DNA of 48,535 nucleotides from Bacteroidales bacterium (GCA_029210725.1 JARGFM010000026.1:943-49477), one strand, 5' to 3'. Counted from the stretch's first letter, positions 17,135 through 27,591 are shown. Numbers and translations are program-made. The notes: generated from the sequence alone by a model not told the origin.

Positions 17135-19978
17135 TCAAAAATCCGGTTTTGTTAATCTCTGGAGTTCCTCCATGGAAATCTCAGGCCCGGGCTGAAACCG
17201 GGATGAGCTCATATATTTTTTAAGGCTGTAGATCAATTGTTTAGCCTCCGGCCGCTTGTCCGGGTCGGATAGCAGATCCACACCGCTCACCAGGATCTGT
17301 CCTTCTCCTGCCCGGGCTTCAAAGACAAGGGCCAGCGGCCTGTTTTCGAACCAGTCATCGATGATCCGCACAATGGGTTCTATCCTTTGTTCAATACCAT
17401 CCAGCCTGATGGCCTGGCCATGATGCATGGCATCCCACCATTGCCAGTTGGAGTGAAATTCGGTGGGGAAATCCGCAAGCGCAGGATGAGCGGGATCGCA
17501 TAAGAGTCCCAGGGTATGCGGAGCCTGTCCGCTTGTCCAGGCCGTGTTCCAGAATATGGAAGAGAATCCCAGGGCAATATTCCCTCCGGTTGAGTCGGAC
17601 AGGCTATTTGGTACCAGTGTCCAGAGGACCTTCCCGCCACCCTTAAGGACCTCCAGGGCAGCCTGGTCCAGGTGGCCCGTCACATAGATGTCGTTTTCCT
17701 TGAATACTGGCAGATGCTCCGGATATACCCAGAAATCCCAGTCGTTGGAATACTGGTTCACCGAGATTTCCAGATTCAGTTTTTCAGGTCCGCTGACCTG
17801 ACTGAGCTCAAACCGAATGCATCCAAGCAGGTTATTATCGAGCTTTATCTCCTTCTTTTCAAAGCGACCGCGGGCCAGGATGGTCTCATCCCGGGTACTG
17901 ATTTTCCAGTGGATATCCGGATTGTTTAAAGCTTCGCTGCCAAAATGGGCCACTTCCACGGTGGCTTCGAAGGTTTCCTCGTTGGTGAAGATTCTTCTGG
18001 TCATCCGTGCAAGGGGTACTGTTGCATTGCAGAAACGGCTGTATTCCCCGGGGGTGATATAGCCTTTCTCTTCCCAGAAGGGGTCCAAAACCCCTACCAG
18101 GGCTGTTCCCTGGCCAGGAAAGTCATGCAGGTCGAGTAACTGAAATCCGGCCATACCGGGGGTACGCAGGGCTGCCTCAATATCGGCCTTGTAGCACAGG
18201 GCCTGGAGTTTGCCGGAAGCAAGCAAAAAGCTGTCTGCCAGATAAGCCATTCCGCTCGCCTCCAGGGTTTCCCTGAAAATTTCAAAATTCCGGGCTTTCA
18301 GTACCCCGTCGTATTTCCCGATCTCTTTGAAATCCGGATAGACACACCACTGTCCTATTTCATGGCTCACATAAGGTTTGGGAACTTTACCGGTGATCTC
18401 CCTGTAGTCGAAGGCGGTCTGGGGAGCCTGGCCGTTGATGATGCTGTTCAGTCCTTCCCCCCAGCGCTGAATGCGGGCATTTGGGTCGCTGAAAAAACCG
18501 GCCGACTCGATATAGGGCCATCCGGCCCCGCCGGTATAGATTCTCCGGGGATCTTTCTTTTTGAAATAGCTGACGAATTCTTCCAGGTACGGAACCTGAC
18601 TGGCACCGGCCGGTTCGTTCCCATAGGCCATCATACAGAAGGATGGATGGTTCCCGTATGAGGAAAGAATTTGTTCAGCCTCTTCGTAGAGCCATAAATC
18701 CAGGGCATGGCCATCTCCGACGGCAGCCCCGGAATTGGCCCAGCTGGAACACTCCACCTGCAGGTAGACCCCCAGCTCATCGGCAGCCTCAAAGGCTGCT
18801 TCGGGAGGGCACCAGGAGTGGAAGCGGATATGATTCAGGCCATGTGCCCTGGCGGCTTTTAAAAGTTTTATCCATGGCCCGGCAGTGGTGGGAGGATAAG
18901 CTGTTTTGGGAAAGATGGCACATTCCAGAGTGCCCCTCAGGAAAAGGGGACGACCATTGATGGTGAAGCGGGAACCTTCGGCCTCGAACTCGCGCATTCC
19001 AAAACTAAGCTGCCTGGTATCCACACCTTCTCCGGATTTCAGTTCCACGTTCAGGAGATAGAGCTTCGGATCGAATTCGTCCCACAAAGCCGGGGAGTCA
19101 CCCATGGGATAGCTAAGCTCGAAAATCTCTCCATCCTCACTCTTTTTAACAACGAACTCATCTGCCACCGGCTTCAGCTTCTCACCACTTTCTCTGGAGC
19201 TGGCCCGGAGTTTCAGGATACAGGACCGCGGACCCTCGGTTAAATTCCCGACTTCTATTGCCACCTTTAGCAGGCCACGCTCCACATCAGGGAAGAGCCT
19301 TATTTTTTCTATGAAAACAAGTGGCAGGGCTTTCAGGGATAGACTCCCCGCCAGTCCGTTCCAGTTCGATTGGGTATGGTCGGCAAGGCTATGCGAATTT
19401 ATCCCGGGATTGATTTCTTTGATCCGGTTATCGACCCGAATGGTTATTATATGTTCTCCTGGATCAAGCTGACCGGTCAGACGGTAGGAGTGGGGAGTCG
19501 CCAGACTGTTCTGCATCCCGATCTCCTGATCATCTATCCAGAGTTTTGTCTCCCAGTGCGGTCTCTCCAGGGACAGGACGATATGTTTATTGCTCCAGTT
19601 TTCAGGAATCGTGACTTCCTTTTGAAACCAGGCGGCGCCTACATACCTGAGTTCAGGTTGGAGCCAGAACGGGATCTTGATATTTCCCTCCTCCCTGTAG
19701 GGGGCATAACGGTCCATCCGGTACCACGAGCTGTCCACAATCTGGCTGGTCCATCTGGTATTTACCGAGATCTCATCTCCCAGTCCATTCTCCACCAGAG
19801 AACCTGGCAGGATGACCGTTTCGGAAATACCGGCATGGTTCGAAAGCTCCGTGAATCCAGAATCTTCTTTGTCCAGGTAAACCTTCCACTTACCGGACAG
19901 ATCCATATACAATTCTTTTTGATGATTGCATGCGGTCAGAGCCAGCAGGATAAGGAGTAATCCGGATAATTTTTTCAT
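17135..19978 (-). CDS. GH2 family glycoside hydrolase lipoprotein
   Basis: A 947-residue lipoprotein with lipid-anchor Cys17 (LLALTACNHQ). The GH2 sugar-binding domain (about 25-220, LSGKWKVYLD, then GAAWFQKEVTIPENW) is followed by the immunoglobulin-like domain (about 222-335) and the TIM barrel from about 338 (FTINGRPLFLRGTLECA). Glu455 in AYGNEPAG is the likely acid/base and Glu540 in VSHEIGQW the likely nucleophile. The long C-terminal region (about 640-947) is not the LacZ small-chain domain, and the substrate may be beta-galactoside, beta-glucuronide or another beta-linked sugar. The lipid anchor suggests action at the periplasm or surface. It is cotranscribed with the sugar symporter 27 bases upstream. 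Confidence 0.85.
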   Translation of the reverse strand: MKKLSGLLLILLALTACNHQKELYMDLSGKWKVYLDKEDSGFTELSNHAGISETVILPGSLVENGLGDEISVNTRWTSQIVDSSWYRMDRYAPYREEGNIKIPFWLQPELRYVGAAWFQKEVTIPENWSNKHIVLSLERPHWETKLWIDDQEIGMQNSLATPHSYRLTGQLDPGEHIITIRVDNRIKEINPGINSHSLADHTQSNWNGLAGSLSLKALPLVFIEKIRLFPDVERGLLKVAIEVGNLTEGPRSCILKLRASSRESGEKLKPVADEFVVKKSEDGEIFELSYPMGDSPALWDEFDPKLYLLNVELKSGEGVDTRQLSFGMREFEAEGSRFTINGRPLFLRGTLECAIFPKTAYPPTTAGPWIKLLKAARAHGLNHIRFHSWCPPEAAFEAADELGVYLQVECSSWANSGAAVGDGHALDLWLYEEAEQILSSYGNHPSFCMMAYGNEPAGASQVPYLEEFVSYFKKKDPRRIYTGGAGWPYIESAGFFSDPNARIQRWGEGLNSIINGQAPQTAFDYREITGKVPKPYVSHEIGQWCVYPDFKEIGKYDGVLKARNFEIFRETLEASGMAYLADSFLLASGKLQALCYKADIEAALRTPGMAGFQLLDLHDFPGQGTALVGVLDPFWEEKGYITPGEYSRFCNATVPLARMTRRIFTNEETFEATVEVAHFGSEALNNPDIHWKISTRDETILARGRFEKKEIKLDNNLLGCIRFELSQVSGPEKLNLEISVNQYSNDWDFWVYPEHLPVFKENDIYVTGHLDQAALEVLKGGGKVLWTLVPNSLSDSTGGNIALGFSSIFWNTAWTSGQAPHTLGLLCDPAHPALADFPTEFHSNWQWWDAMHHGQAIRLDGIEQRIEPIVRIIDDWFENRPLALVFEARAGEGQILVSGVDLLSDPDKRPEAKQLIYSLKKYMSSSRFQPGPEISMEELQRLTKPDF

Positions 19979-20005
19979 ACTTTTATCTTTATAAAATATT
20001 GAATC

Positions 20006-21400
20006 CTATTTGTTTAACAGAGCTTTCTCTATCTCTTCCAGAGATTTCCCCCTGGTCTCAATAAGCCTGGCTTTGATATAGAAGAAGCCTGCCACACAGA
20101 TCAGAGAAAACAACCAGAAACTTCCCGAGGCATGTATCTTATTATTAATAAGAGGGAAGAAATAGGCCAGCAGCAAATTTCCGGTCCAGAGGGCAAAAGT
20201 GGCAACGGCCATGGCTGCACCCCTTACCTTATTGGGGAATATTTCAGACAGAACCACCCAGGTTACCGGTGCAAGGGTCATGGCATAGCAGGCAATGGCG
20301 GCGATCACAAAAATCAGGAGTGGCAAGCCGGTGGAACCGGTAAAATAGAGGGCCCCCACAATGGAATAGATCAGGGCCAGGCCCCCTGCTCCTGACAGCA
20401 GTAGTTTTTTACGTCCGATCCGGTCCACCAGGCTCAGTGCAAGCAGGGTAAAGACCAGATTTACACTGCCGGTGATCATTACATTGAAGAGCATGTCCGA
20501 GATGGTGTATCCTGCAGCAGAGAAGACCTCCTCGGCATACAGGAAGATTACATTGATCCCGCACCATTGCTGGAACAGCGCCAGGATAACTCCTATGACA
20601 AGCACCGGAAAGATGGATTTGCTCAAAATGGAAGCGGACCCGGATTTTCCTCCTTCGGCATCAAGCGAGGCTTCAATCTCCAAAGTGGTCTGTTTTGAAT
20701 AGCGATTGCCGCCAATCCTGCTCAATATGTCCCTGGCTTTGTCGGGGTATCCCTTTTTGATGAGCCATCTGGGACTTTCGGGGACAAACCACATGCAGAG
20801 GAAGAAAAGTATGGCCGGAACCGCTTCTGCCCGGAACATATACCTCCAGCCGGTCTGCCCGTTCCAGGAATTAATAATGAAAGATCCGGCAGCATGATCC
20901 GGCACCGGTTCTGCAATGATCCAGTTGACGATCTGAGCCAGCAGGATCCCGATGACAATGGTCAGCTGGTTTAGGGCCACAAACCGACCTCGGAGGCCGG
21001 CCGGGGCAATCTCTGCGATATACACCGGGGAAAGAGTTGAAGCCAGTCCGATCCCCATTCCTCCCAGAATCCGGTAAGCGATAAAGGCGGAGAAATATTG
21101 AGAGCCACCGGTTCCTGCGGCGGAAACAAGAAACAGCAATGCGGCAAGCATCAGCAGTTTCTTTCTCCCATAGCGCCCGGCAAGAAGCCCGGAGAGGACC
21201 GTGCCAAGAATGCAGCCTGCCAGGGCACTGCTCATGGCCAATCCCTGAAGGGATGGGTTTTGGGCGATCTGAAAGAACTGCTCGTAAAAGGGTTTTGCCC
21301 CTCCGATGACCACCCAGTCATATCCAAACAACAGTCCCCCCAGTGCTGCCACCAGAGAGATGCCCGTGATATATTTCAGATTGAACCTTTGCAAACCCAT
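20006..21400 (-). CDS. Sugar/proton symporter, sugar porter MFS family
   Basis: A 464-residue inner-membrane permease with twelve predicted helices. Sugar porter signatures are clear: GGLLFGYDWVVIGGA (21-35), GRYGRKK (75-81), RILGGMGIG and PVYIAEIAPAGLRGR (about 110-139), PESPRWL (207-213), and DRIGRKK in the second half. It resembles XylE/AraE-type proton symporters for xylose, arabinose or galactose, but the sugar cannot be read from sequence. It lies directly upstream of the GH2 lipoprotein in one leftward operon, so it probably imports the monosaccharide that enzyme releases. Its upstream region is shared with the divergent MFS permease and contains three imperfect repeats. Confidence 0.9.
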   Translation of the reverse strand: MGLQRFNLKYITGISLVAALGGLLFGYDWVVIGGAKPFYEQFFQIAQNPSLQGLAMSSALAGCILGTVLSGLLAGRYGRKKLLMLAALLFLVSAAGTGGSQYFSAFIAYRILGGMGIGLASTLSPVYIAEIAPAGLRGRFVALNQLTIVIGILLAQIVNWIIAEPVPDHAAGSFIINSWNGQTGWRYMFRAEAVPAILFFLCMWFVPESPRWLIKKGYPDKARDILSRIGGNRYSKQTTLEIEASLDAEGGKSGSASILSKSIFPVLVIGVILALFQQWCGINVIFLYAEEVFSAAGYTISDMLFNVMITGSVNLVFTLLALSLVDRIGRKKLLLSGAGGLALIYSIVGALYFTGSTGLPLLIFVIAAIACYAMTLAPVTWVVLSEIFPNKVRGAAMAVATFALWTGNLLLAYFFPLINNKIHASGSFWLFSLICVAGFFYIKARLIETRGKSLEEIEKALLNK

Positions 21401-21461
21401 TCCTGCGGAAATCTTCCTTACCTAAAGTAAGCAAAACAGGGGACATACTGACATGAAGTGT

Positions 21462-21519
21462 ATAGTTTCAGAAGATGTTCATAGTTACAGAAGAAGTGTT
21501 TATTTTTAGAAGATGAGTT
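21462..21519. repeat. Three imperfect ~20-bp repeats between divergent transporter genes
   Basis: Three consecutive repeats occupy 21462-21480, 21481-21500 and 21501-21519. The first two share ATAGTTWCAGAAGA, and the third keeps AGAAGATG. The third overlaps the start codon of the rightward permease. They lie about 60-120 bases upstream of the symporter start. The near-20-bp period places copies on one DNA face, as in regulator-binding arrays. No protein can be named as the binder. Confidence 0.55.
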
Positions 21520-22691
21520 TAATCCGGGCCCTTGAGCAGTGGTCTTTTCCCATGAGAGAAGAGCATAAGCTTCCGCTTTTTTACTTTCTTGTTCTGGGCG
21601 CCTTTGCCGGCTGGCAATCCTATTACAACCTGCACCTCGATGGCATCGGGTTCAGCAGCATGCAGATCGGCATCCTGAATGCGGTCTTTATTTTCACCTC
21701 GGCCCTGGTGGTCCCTTTCTGGGGCATTCTGGCCGACAGGTATGGAGGTAACAGGATACTGCTTCTCTTATCCTCTGTTTGTGCCGTAATGGTTATCCTG
21801 ATCGGGGAAACCTTCAAATTTCACTGGATGCTCATGTTTATTGCTGTGATATCTGTGTTTCATCAGCCCTCGGGAGCGGTGGTGGATGGAATGACTGTTG
21901 GATTCGTCCGGGCAAACCCCCGCTTCTCCTATGGACAGTTCAGACTCTGGACCTCGGTGGGGTATGCGTCTATTTCTCTGATCGTGGGCTACCTGGCCCG
22001 GCATGGAACGGATATCATATTTAAAGTCTCGGCCGGACTCTTCCTGCTGCTTTCTATGATTAACCTCTTAACCCTGCCCGATAAGCCTGTAAGGGGAAAA
22101 GGCCTGGTTACTTTCCGGAGCTTCGGCATCTTCTTTCGTAACTATCGCTTGCTCTTCTTCCTGCTGCTTATTTTCTTCCTGGGCATAGCCATTGCCCCCC
22201 TGATGCAGTTTATCAATCTCTACTATTACGATATTGGCGCAGGGGCTTCCTTTATCGGCTGGGTGTTTTTCCTGCAGGCCCTTCCCGAAATCCCGGCTTA
22301 TATCGTGGGGACAAGGATTGTAAAACGGATCGGCGCCGAAAAGATGATTCTTCTTTCCATGGGGATTTCCATGTTGCGTCTGGTATTTTACGGTCTGATC
22401 GAGGTGCCGGAAGTGGCCATTTTTTTCAGCATTTTTCATTGCATCACCATTGCCTTTTTCCTGATAGGGGTGGTGGAATATGTGCAGGCGCGCACGCCCG
22501 ATCACCTTCAGAATACCGGTCAGGCCCTGATATGGGCTTTTCATTACGGGGCAGGAGTCAGTGTCGGAAATATTATTCTGGGCTATCTCAGGGATGCCAC
22601 CGGGATGCTGAAGGCAATGCATATTCACGCGCTGCTGGCCCTGCTGGTTCTGTTCCTGACCGCCTTGCTTTTTCAGAAAAACCGGGCGTAA
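21513..22691 (+). CDS. MFS permease, MFS_1-like (PF12832 type)
   Basis: A 392-residue, twelve-helix inner-membrane protein. It opens with a short charged segment and the first helix (LPLFYFLVLGAFAGWQSYYNLHL). Further signatures are IGILNAVFIFTSALVVPFWGILADRYGG, with the family's loop 2-3 motif, and QFRLWTSVGYA (about 140-150) in the first half. The build resembles the LacY/nucleoside-permease-like MFS_1-like group rather than sugar porters, and the substrate is unknown. It is divergent from the symporter/GH2 operon, so shared control through the repeats between them is plausible. The ATG at 21513 is the first in frame and lies inside the third repeat. Confidence 0.8.
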   Translation: MSLIRALEQWSFPMREEHKLPLFYFLVLGAFAGWQSYYNLHLDGIGFSSMQIGILNAVFIFTSALVVPFWGILADRYGGNRILLLLSSVCAVMVILIGETFKFHWMLMFIAVISVFHQPSGAVVDGMTVGFVRANPRFSYGQFRLWTSVGYASISLIVGYLARHGTDIIFKVSAGLFLLLSMINLLTLPDKPVRGKGLVTFRSFGIFFRNYRLLFFLLLIFFLGIAIAPLMQFINLYYYDIGAGASFIGWVFFLQALPEIPAYIVGTRIVKRIGAEKMILLSMGISMLRLVFYGLIEVPEVAIFFSIFHCITIAFFLIGVVEYVQARTPDHLQNTGQALIWAFHYGAGVSVGNIILGYLRDATGMLKAMHIHALLALLVLFLTALLFQKNRA

Positions 22692-22896
22692 TATCCAGGA
22701 ACGATCCTCTTAATGATCCTTCCGTACTTTCCAGCAGAATCCCAGAGCTATGTAATTCATTCTGTGGTTGACCCCAGTTCTGAAAGAAAAATCGATCTGC
22801 AGGTTTCCCGGTCATAAAAAGGCGACATTTTTTAATCATTGCCCCGAAGAGAATCTAACAATAGTTTATCTTGGTAAATTAATAAAGCTATGTTGA

Positions 22897-25800
22897 ATGA
22901 GCCGGCGAAAGTTAAGCAGGTTTTTGCTGATTTTCCTGGTGGTGACCCTGGGGTTGGTGATCGTGCTGTTTACGGCTATTAACCTTCCTTTCTCCCGGCG
23001 TTTTGCCACCAGTCGGGTCAACCAGATCCTCAGTCAGGCAGAGCTGCCGCTCCGCATACAGGCCATAAAGAAAATACTGCCTGCTTCGGTTCAGGTTCAG
23101 GGCGCCCTGATAGCGGGACCCCGGGGGGATACCATCCTGTATGCCGGGGAGCTTGAGGCAGATATCCGCCTTCTTGCGCTGCTCAGAAGCAGGGTGGTCA
23201 TCCGGGATCTTCAACTGGATGGTGTTCGGGTCGAAATTGCACGGGATAGCACTTTACAAGAACTGAATATTGCTTCGGTTTTTCAAACGGGGAAGAAAGA
23301 GGAGCCCGAAGTCCCGGAAAAGAATCCTGCCCACTGGAAGATATTCATCAGAAAGGGCAGGCTTTCCAACATCAGTTTCCGGATGAACGACAGCCTGAAT
23401 GGTATACGGGTTTCACAGCACATTTCAGATCTGGGGATGCGCGGATTCCGGCTTTTGCTCGCTGAAAAGGAATTGTTTTTCAGATCTCTGGAAGTAAGCG
23501 GGTCGAGGGGCAATTTGCTCCTGAACTCCAGCCTGCAAACGTCAAATGAAAACTCAGGATTCCCCTGGAATATGGGGTTTCAAAGCCTGGCACTGAAAAA
23601 TATCGATTTTACATTTATGCAGCTTGCCGATAGTCTGAAGCTGCAAGCACAGCTGAAGGAGGCAAACATGCAGGCCGAGAAAATCGATCTCCCGTCAAAA
23701 ACCCTGGATCTAAAAAGATTTGAAATAAAGGATGCCACCTGCTCCCTGCAATCCCAAAGCAGCGGACCGGGGGATCTGTTCAGCGGTATTGATCTGGATA
23801 TGAGAGATGTCAGGTTCGGAGCGGAACAGCTAGGGATGAAAGTGCGGAAACTGAATTTTGAAACGGAAAGGGGATTTATCCTGAAGAAGATGCAGGGTGA
23901 GCTTGATTCCGGCAGCGAGCAGACTGCACTTCAAGTGGAGCTTGAGACCGGGAACAGTCAGATTGCCCTGGAGGGCTTTGCAGGCGCAAGTCTGCCGGTA
24001 CTCCTTAAAGGTCCTGAACAGCTGGAGAACGCTTCCCTGGATATCCGGTCTGGCCGGATATCCCTGAAGGATCTTTCATTCATTTTAAGGCATCCCGTGG
24101 AATCTCCGGTCTATGCTTTCCTCTCACCGGAGACTTTTGAATTGGGAACTGCCCTGAATTACCGGGATTCCACCCTGAATATATCCGGGTTTTCGGTCTC
24201 CCGGGCAGATGGCTTTAATCTGGATCTGAAAGGAAACTTTGACCAGCCTTTCAGCTTCCCGGAATCAAGGACTGAACTGGATCTGGAGATTACAGGGATC
24301 GATCCGTCCTGGGCCGGGAACCTGCTGCAGGAACTGGGGATTGAGGATTCCATCCCGGATGTCAGGGACCTGCTTGTCACGGGACATGTATCCGGTTCAA
24401 TAGAAACACCGGATATCCGGCTGAACTTATTGAGCTCTTCCGGAAGTGTCGGAATTGCCGGTTCCGTGGATATTCCCCGGCGTCGCTTTCAACTGGCCTG
24501 TTCCCTGGATCAGCTTGCTCTCGGGGAGTTTCTCCTTATCCCTGAGTTGGGGACCCTGAGCGCTTCCGGAGAAGTAAAAGGTGCCGGATTGCCGCAAGGA
24601 GGGCTGAATGCTGATTTCTTTGTGCAGATTAACAGCCTCGAGTTCAAGGCTTATACCTACCGGGAATTATTGCTGGTGGGAAGGATGGAACCGGGTGAAT
24701 ATGAGCTCAATCTGGTTGCGAGGGACCCCTCTCTGAAGGGTGACCTGAGTTTGGAGCTGAACCTAAGTGATTCGGTGCTTATGGCAGCTGGCAGCGGTAG
24801 CCTGATGGCGCAGCTTGATCATCTGAATTTGTATGAGGATACCCTGGCCATAGAGCTGGCTTTGGAGGGGCAACTGAGCAGGCAGGAGAGTAGTCTGGAA
24901 TCGGAGATTACCGCCAGTGAGATCCGGATTTCCACCCCTGGCGAAACTGCTCTGGCAGACGAACTGAGGGTAAGCTTTAAATCCGACACCTTAGCTTCAT
25001 GGATTCAGGCCCGGGCAGATTTCTTCCATCTGGACATGATCCTACGGGCGCCTCTGAATCAGCTCGATTCGGCAGGAAAGGATTACAGAGATTACTTTGC
25101 ATCCTTCCGGGAACCCGCTCATATTTTTTCGGCGGACCGGCTGTCGGGCCTCCCCGAAATAGACCTTACAGGGCAGATATCCAGTCACGGGGTCCTGGAC
25201 CTGTTTTTGGCGGATACCGGGATCCATTTCACCACCTTTGATCTTTCCATCGACCACCGTCCGGGAGAAAACATCCTGAGTGCCTCTGTACGGGGAGATG
25301 AGATTTCATACGGGAAGGCGCGTACGGCTCATCTTGATGCATCCATAACCGATTCGGCAGGAACCGTTTTTTATGAGGCTGTGGCAGAACGTTCCTCCAT
25401 GAATTCAGGACCGGAGAACAGGGTGAAGGTCAGTGGCAACCTGAGTAAGGGGAGCACGGTTACCACTATCTCTGCAGTTGATTCCCTGGAAAAAAGCGTC
25501 TACAGGTTGGAGATAGCCGGAAAGGCGGACAGCAAGCGGATTGTTCTGGAGATACCCTCCAGGGAGCTTATTCTGAACCGGCACCGGTGGCAGATGCAGA
25601 GTCCGGATCTGCTGACCATGGATATCTCAACCGGAACAGTGTCTCCATCTTTCCGCCTGGAAAACGATAGTTCACTTATTCAGATCAGAACCCTGGATCA
25701 GAATCAAACTATTAGCTACAACCTTGATCTGAAACAGGTTGAGCTTAGTTCTCTTTTGCGCAGGGGCCTTTTCCCGGGCAGGCCTGATGCTACCTTTACC

Positions 25801-27591
25801 GGCACCCTTAACTATGATACAGGCGAGGATCAGGAGAAGAGAGTATCGACCGGGCTGCAGATAAGTGATGTCAGGTATTCCGGGCAGGATTTCAGCGATA
25901 TTCGCCTGGATGGGACTTTTAATGCCGGGCCTTCTGAAAGTTATACCATTGATTTGAGGGCGCAAATGGATTCTTCCGGTTTTATTTTAGAGGGAGAGAA
26001 AATCGGGAAAGGAGAACGCAGCATGGATGCCTCATTTTCTCATTTCCCACTTATCGCCCTTCAACCTTTCACCAGGGAGTATCTTTCGGATCTGGGAGGT
26101 TTTGTTTCAGGAAAATTTGCGATCTCAACGGTTCAGGGGAGTGAACAGTCACGGGGCGAACTGAATTTTGAAGATGCCCGGGTGAAAGTGAAGCTCTTAA
26201 ACAGTTCATTCAGAATTCCTTCCCAGGGCATCCGGCTTACAAATGAAAGAGTAATGTTTGCCGGTTTTACCGTTCTGGATACCCTCGGCAATGCCCTGAA
26301 AGTTGATGGTTATGTGGATTTTGGGGGAAAAGGGCCGGTTACGGCAGATCTGAATATATCTTCCTCAAAACTGCAGTTGATGAGCAGAGATGAAAATACT
26401 GCAGCGCCAGTTACAGGGAATGTGTTTGTGGATTCCAGGCTTACCGTAAAGGGCCCGCTTACCAAACCGGTGATCGAAGGAAAAATCTTACTTACAGAGG
26501 GCTCTGAGATCTTTTACCAGCAGAAAGAAGACTTAAGGATCTCGGAAAGTGAGAAGATCGTAAATTTTGTCAGCCATGCGGACGGGAACGATGAGTCCCG
26601 AATCCCGTTAGCGGTCAGGCAGCAACAATTCATAAACTCCTCTATCGAAACGCTCATTGAAATTGATCCCTCTACCAGGATCAACTTCACTCTGGACAGG
26701 CGAATGTTCCATATCGACCTGGATGTGAAGGGAGGCGGACAGGTGTTGTATAATATGCTTGAAAATGAAAGGGTAACATTATCGGGTAGTTATGAGATAA
26801 ATGAAGGATCCGCCAGGCTTAATATGATAGGCTGGCCCAGGAAGTCTTTTGCCATTGCGAAGGGTGGCTATATCCGCTGGGATGGGGTGGTTGAGAATCC
26901 GGAATTAAGGTTTGAGGCCGAGAACAGGGTAAGGAGTGCCTTAGTGAATCCGGTGGACGGGAAACGAAGGGATATAGAGTTTCTGGTGATACTGCAGATG
27001 TCTGGCTACCTGTCCGATCTGGAGCTATTGTTTACCATCCGGACCCCGGATCAGTATGTGATGAGCATCCTTAACACCATGAGCCCGGAAGAGAAGATGC
27101 GCCAGGCCATTCAGGTGCTTCTGTTTGAGACTATTGATTTGCCCGGGATTTCCCAGTCGACCGATTATATGACCCAGCAGGTGAATCAGATTCTGGCATC
27201 CCAGTTAAACCAGCTTACCAAAAACACCATCAAGGGAGTTGATATCTCCTTTGGACTTGATTCATATGATCAGGCCTCTGCCGAGGGTGGGAGTGAGTCC
27301 AGCACCAGTCTTTCCTACGAAGTAAGTAAATCGCTGCTGAATAACCGGGGTCAGATTGAAGTCTCTGGACGATTGCACGATCTGAACCAGCAACCCGGGG
27401 CCTCCGACCACGCTGTGAATAATGTATCTTTCGAATACAGTCTTGATTCTGCGGCCACTATGTACCTGAAAGTATACAACGAGCATAGCTACGATGATGT
27501 TTTTGAAGGGGAAGTAACAAAAACCGGACTGGGATTTACCTATCGGAAAAGCTACCGGTCATTCCGCGATATCTGGAGGCGCAAGAAATGA
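22897..27591 (+). CDS. tamB: Translocation and assembly module protein TamB
   Basis: A 1564-residue AsmA/DUF490-superfamily protein. An N-terminal inner-membrane helix (about 8-30, FLLIFLVVTLGLVIVLFTAI) is followed by the conserved start of the family (PFSRRFATSRVNQIL). A very long periplasmic beta-rich region follows, built of repeated short strands that form a lipid-lined groove. The C-terminal DUF490 domain (about 1150-1560) includes LTVKGPLTKPVIEGKILLTEGSEIFYQ and FTIRTPDQYVMSILNTMSPEEK. It would span the periplasm to the outer membrane and work with TamL in outer-membrane protein insertion or phospholipid transport. Its last four bases overlap tamL (ATGA). A TATCTTGG at 22867-22874 is a weak -7 candidate. 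Confidence 0.92.
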   Translation: MSRRKLSRFLLIFLVVTLGLVIVLFTAINLPFSRRFATSRVNQILSQAELPLRIQAIKKILPASVQVQGALIAGPRGDTILYAGELEADIRLLALLRSRVVIRDLQLDGVRVEIARDSTLQELNIASVFQTGKKEEPEVPEKNPAHWKIFIRKGRLSNISFRMNDSLNGIRVSQHISDLGMRGFRLLLAEKELFFRSLEVSGSRGNLLLNSSLQTSNENSGFPWNMGFQSLALKNIDFTFMQLADSLKLQAQLKEANMQAEKIDLPSKTLDLKRFEIKDATCSLQSQSSGPGDLFSGIDLDMRDVRFGAEQLGMKVRKLNFETERGFILKKMQGELDSGSEQTALQVELETGNSQIALEGFAGASLPVLLKGPEQLENASLDIRSGRISLKDLSFILRHPVESPVYAFLSPETFELGTALNYRDSTLNISGFSVSRADGFNLDLKGNFDQPFSFPESRTELDLEITGIDPSWAGNLLQELGIEDSIPDVRDLLVTGHVSGSIETPDIRLNLLSSSGSVGIAGSVDIPRRRFQLACSLDQLALGEFLLIPELGTLSASGEVKGAGLPQGGLNADFFVQINSLEFKAYTYRELLLVGRMEPGEYELNLVARDPSLKGDLSLELNLSDSVLMAAGSGSLMAQLDHLNLYEDTLAIELALEGQLSRQESSLESEITASEIRISTPGETALADELRVSFKSDTLASWIQARADFFHLDMILRAPLNQLDSAGKDYRDYFASFREPAHIFSADRLSGLPEIDLTGQISSHGVLDLFLADTGIHFTTFDLSIDHRPGENILSASVRGDEISYGKARTAHLDASITDSAGTVFYEAVAERSSMNSGPENRVKVSGNLSKGSTVTTISAVDSLEKSVYRLEIAGKADSKRIVLEIPSRELILNRHRWQMQSPDLLTMDISTGTVSPSFRLENDSSLIQIRTLDQNQTISYNLDLKQVELSSLLRRGLFPGRPDATFTGTLNYDTGEDQEKRVSTGLQISDVRYSGQDFSDIRLDGTFNAGPSESYTIDLRAQMDSSGFILEGEKIGKGERSMDASFSHFPLIALQPFTREYLSDLGGFVSGKFAISTVQGSEQSRGELNFEDARVKVKLLNSSFRIPSQGIRLTNERVMFAGFTVLDTLGNALKVDGYVDFGGKGPVTADLNISSSKLQLMSRDENTAAPVTGNVFVDSRLTVKGPLTKPVIEGKILLTEGSEIFYQQKEDLRISESEKIVNFVSHADGNDESRIPLAVRQQQFINSSIETLIEIDPSTRINFTLDRRMFHIDLDVKGGGQVLYNMLENERVTLSGSYEINEGSARLNMIGWPRKSFAIAKGGYIRWDGVVENPELRFEAENRVRSALVNPVDGKRRDIEFLVILQMSGYLSDLELLFTIRTPDQYVMSILNTMSPEEKMRQAIQVLLFETIDLPGISQSTDYMTQQVNQILASQLNQLTKNTIKGVDISFGLDSYDQASAEGGSESSTSLSYEVSKSLLNNRGQIEVSGRLHDLNQQPGASDHAVNNVSFEYSLDSAATMYLKVYNEHSYDDVFEGEVTKTGLGFTYRKSYRSFRDIWRRKK

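Noticed and set aside
22588-22839. 83-codon minus-strand frame in the gap before tamB
   Set aside because: It mostly overlaps the end of the MFS permease gene in antisense and has no domain pattern.
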